Below are positions 31,275-32,861 of a DNA stretch of 32,861 nucleotides, in pieces. The notes beneath the pieces are model-generated. The model was given only the letters and a program-made list of their open reading frames with translations, ran no database searches and was not told the origin of the DNA. How positions within the stretch are numbered: the stretch's first letter is position 1; each line of letters begins with the position of its first letter. Source of the DNA: Rodentibacter trehalosifermentans (lineage in GTDB: Bacteria > Pseudomonadota > Gammaproteobacteria > Enterobacterales > Pasteurellaceae); assembly GCF_002000545.1 (NCBI RefSeq), contig NZ_MLHL01000039.1, positions 1 through 32,861 of the forward strand. Direction: 5' to 3'. Made by a program: the position numbers and the translations under genes.

Positions 31275-32861
31275 ATGGCTTCACAATATTTTGCAATTTT
31301 AACCGATTACGGCACAACTGCCTTTGCCAACGCATTAAGCAGTAAACAGCCGTTACAACTCACCACCTTTGCCGTGGGTGATGGAAACGGACAAACCATT
31401 ACCCCAACTGCCGACCGCACCGCACTTGCACGTGAAAAACACCGTGCTGCGGTCAGCGCCGTTTCGCTCGATCCCCGCAACAATAAACAGGTGATTGTTG
31501 AGCTAACCATTCCTGAAAATATTGGCGGTTTCTACATACGTGAAATGGGCGTATTTGATAATCAAAACAAATTAATTGCCTATGCCAACTGCCCCGAAAG
31601 TTTCAAACCGACCGAAAGTAGCGGCAGTGGGAAAGTGCAAGTGTTGCGGATGATACTGAAAGTTTCATCATCAAGTGCGGTCACATTGCGTGTAGATCAC
31701 AGCGTGATTTTCGTCACACGCCAACAGTTAACCCCTAAAACTATCACCGCCGAAACACAAAACAGCTTTGATGAAACTGGTCACACCCACAAAATAGACC
31801 GAGCAACGACAGCTAATGCCGGTATTGTGCAACTCTCAAATGACGACAACAGCGATGATGAAACCAAAGCACCGACATTAAAAGCTATAAAAAAACTCAA
31901 AGGGCTTTATGACGGATTACGCCGTTTGTTGGATAGTTACATCCCCAACAGCAAAAAATCCTCCTCGCTCACCAGTAATTCGGCGGATACGGTGGCGACT
32001 TCGTCTGCGGTGAAACAACTCAACGACAAAATCATCCCGTTGAATTTTTACAAAATCAATGTGAAAGCGGCTTCGGTGGCGGTGACCTTTGATTTAACCA
32101 ACCGTGAACACTGGCTGGCGGAAATCGGTTCGGTCTATAAAGGAAACGGGCATTATCAGCTGAATTTACACAATGCGGCGAATAGCACGATAACCCATTT
32201 GCCCCTTGGCGAGCTGAAAAGCCCGGTGCAGTTGGATATTTCCGTGATGGGCGTGTTTTCGGTGATTCGCTGTCATTATGTGTATCTCAACCGCACCTTC
32301 ACCTCAAAATTTGACTGGAACCAAGCTACCTCACTGCTTGCTTGGTTTGAGGAGGTGAAGCTGGACAATAGCGGCAAAGTGCCACGGGATACGGTGTTTG
32401 CCCGTTCCCTTGAAAGTCAATATCGAATGGTGATTCGCCGCAATGAGGCGCGATATACGCCTTATCTATGGCTTATCGACCAATCCATTGATATGACGGC
32501 GGCAAACGTCACACAAAAAAATATCGGCGAGCTGATTTCACACGTCGGTGAAGGGGACGGCGTGGCGAAAACCGTCCTGAAAACCCTGCTTTTGACCGAT
32601 AAAAATGCCATCCTTGAAATGGGCGGATGGGATGCCGGCCAACGTTATAAAACTTTCCTGAAAGGATTTAGCAAAACCGGCAATGTGATGATTGGTGAAG
32701 GGAATGACGATGAAAACAGCGCGCGCTTAAAAGTGGGCGGTGACCTTAGTGTGAAAGGCTCGACCATTATCACCAACAGTAGTTGGGTGAAACAAAAGTT
32801 CCCGATTACCAACGGCGGTGAATGGCGATTGGAGTTCAATCCAAAAAGCGAAACCGACCCA
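31275..32861 (+). CDS. Tail fibre protein (gpH), 3' end outside the window
   Basis: The frame is open from the ATG at 31275 (AAGGAT upstream, two bases after I) to the window end, 529 codons. The N-terminal 160 residues (MASQYFAILTDYGTTAFANAL, FYIREMGVFDNQNKLIAYA) are the baseplate-attachment domain of P2-type fibres. A fibre repeat follows (ATTANAGIVQLSNDDNSDDETKAPTLKAIK). From about 31975 the DNA becomes richer in G and C with CTG and GTG codons, unlike the first part, so the distal host-recognition region looks imported. It determines receptor specificity. Confidence 0.92.
   Translation, partial: MASQYFAILTDYGTTAFANALSSKQPLQLTTFAVGDGNGQTITPTADRTALAREKHRAAVSAVSLDPRNNKQVIVELTIPENIGGFYIREMGVFDNQNKLIAYANCPESFKPTESSGSGKVQVLRMILKVSSSSAVTLRVDHSVIFVTRQQLTPKTITAETQNSFDETGHTHKIDRATTANAGIVQLSNDDNSDDETKAPTLKAIKKLKGLYDGLRRLLDSYIPNSKKSSSLTSNSADTVATSSAVKQLNDKIIPLNFYKINVKAASVAVTFDLTNREHWLAEIGSVYKGNGHYQLNLHNAANSTITHLPLGELKSPVQLDISVMGVFSVIRCHYVYLNRTFTSKFDWNQATSLLAWFEEVKLDNSGKVPRDTVFARSLESQYRMVIRRNEARYTPYLWLIDQSIDMTAANVTQKNIGELISHVGEGDGVAKTVLKTLLLTDKNAILEMGGWDAGQRYKTFLKGFSKTGNVMIGEGNDDENSARLKVGGDLSVKGSTIITNSSWVKQKFPITNGGEWRLEFNPKSETDP

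Overview
The window is from a member of the Pasteurellaceae, most likely Haemophilus or Aggregatibacter. The main evidence is the Haemophilus-type DNA uptake signal AAGTGCGGT, which occurs many times on both strands (for example 2403, 4071, 6362, 12670, 17774, 21549, 25231, 30801). It occurs inside genes, between genes and inside the prophage. The AT-rich composition and the host gene families agree. I cannot settle the species from sequence alone.

Region 1 (1-2330) is accessory DNA. It holds the 3' end of an unrecognised gene with a terminator, then an array of about twelve TTATCCCG/CGGGATAA repeats, several of them spaced 20-21 bp apart like replication iterons. A higB2-higA2 type toxin-antitoxin operon follows, with three operator palindromes at a 20 bp period. 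About 950 bp without a convincing gene then carries palindromes, alternating purine-pyrimidine tracts and two diverged copies of a 150-170 bp repeat.

Region 2 (2340-12730) is host chromosome: a cystine/sodium symporter (tcyP), the molybdate transporter modABC with its divergent regulator modE, a compact operon read leftward (qmcA, nfeD, a flavodoxin-fold oxidoreductase, a TorD-family chaperone and a possible small protein), and metE with MetJ boxes upstream.

Region 3 (about 12730 to the end) is the late region of a P2-type prophage: portal Q and terminase P read leftward, then O, N, M, L, X, holin, SAR endolysin, Rz/Rz1, a TraR/DksA zinc-finger protein, R, S, tape measure T, V, W, J, I and the start of tail fibre H read rightward. 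A candidate cos site lies next to Q. No integrase, repressor or replication gene lies between metE and Q. M carries a one-base frameshift and T an in-frame amber codon, so the element may be decaying.

Between the divergent P and O genes is a 2.7 kb control island: higBA, two tandem HicB-like antitoxins without a visible HicA, and a BRO-family antirepressor. Upstream of the antirepressor is a structured RNA whose 9-nt hairpin loop is exactly complementary to the antirepressor start region, the hallmark of C4-type antisense control in phages P1 and P7. Other accessory pieces are a membrane protein gene on the opposite strand between S and T, a two-gene unit between T and V with its own promoter and terminator, and three copies of a palindromic REPIN-like element, one of which forms the 3' end of gene M and is duplicated with it.
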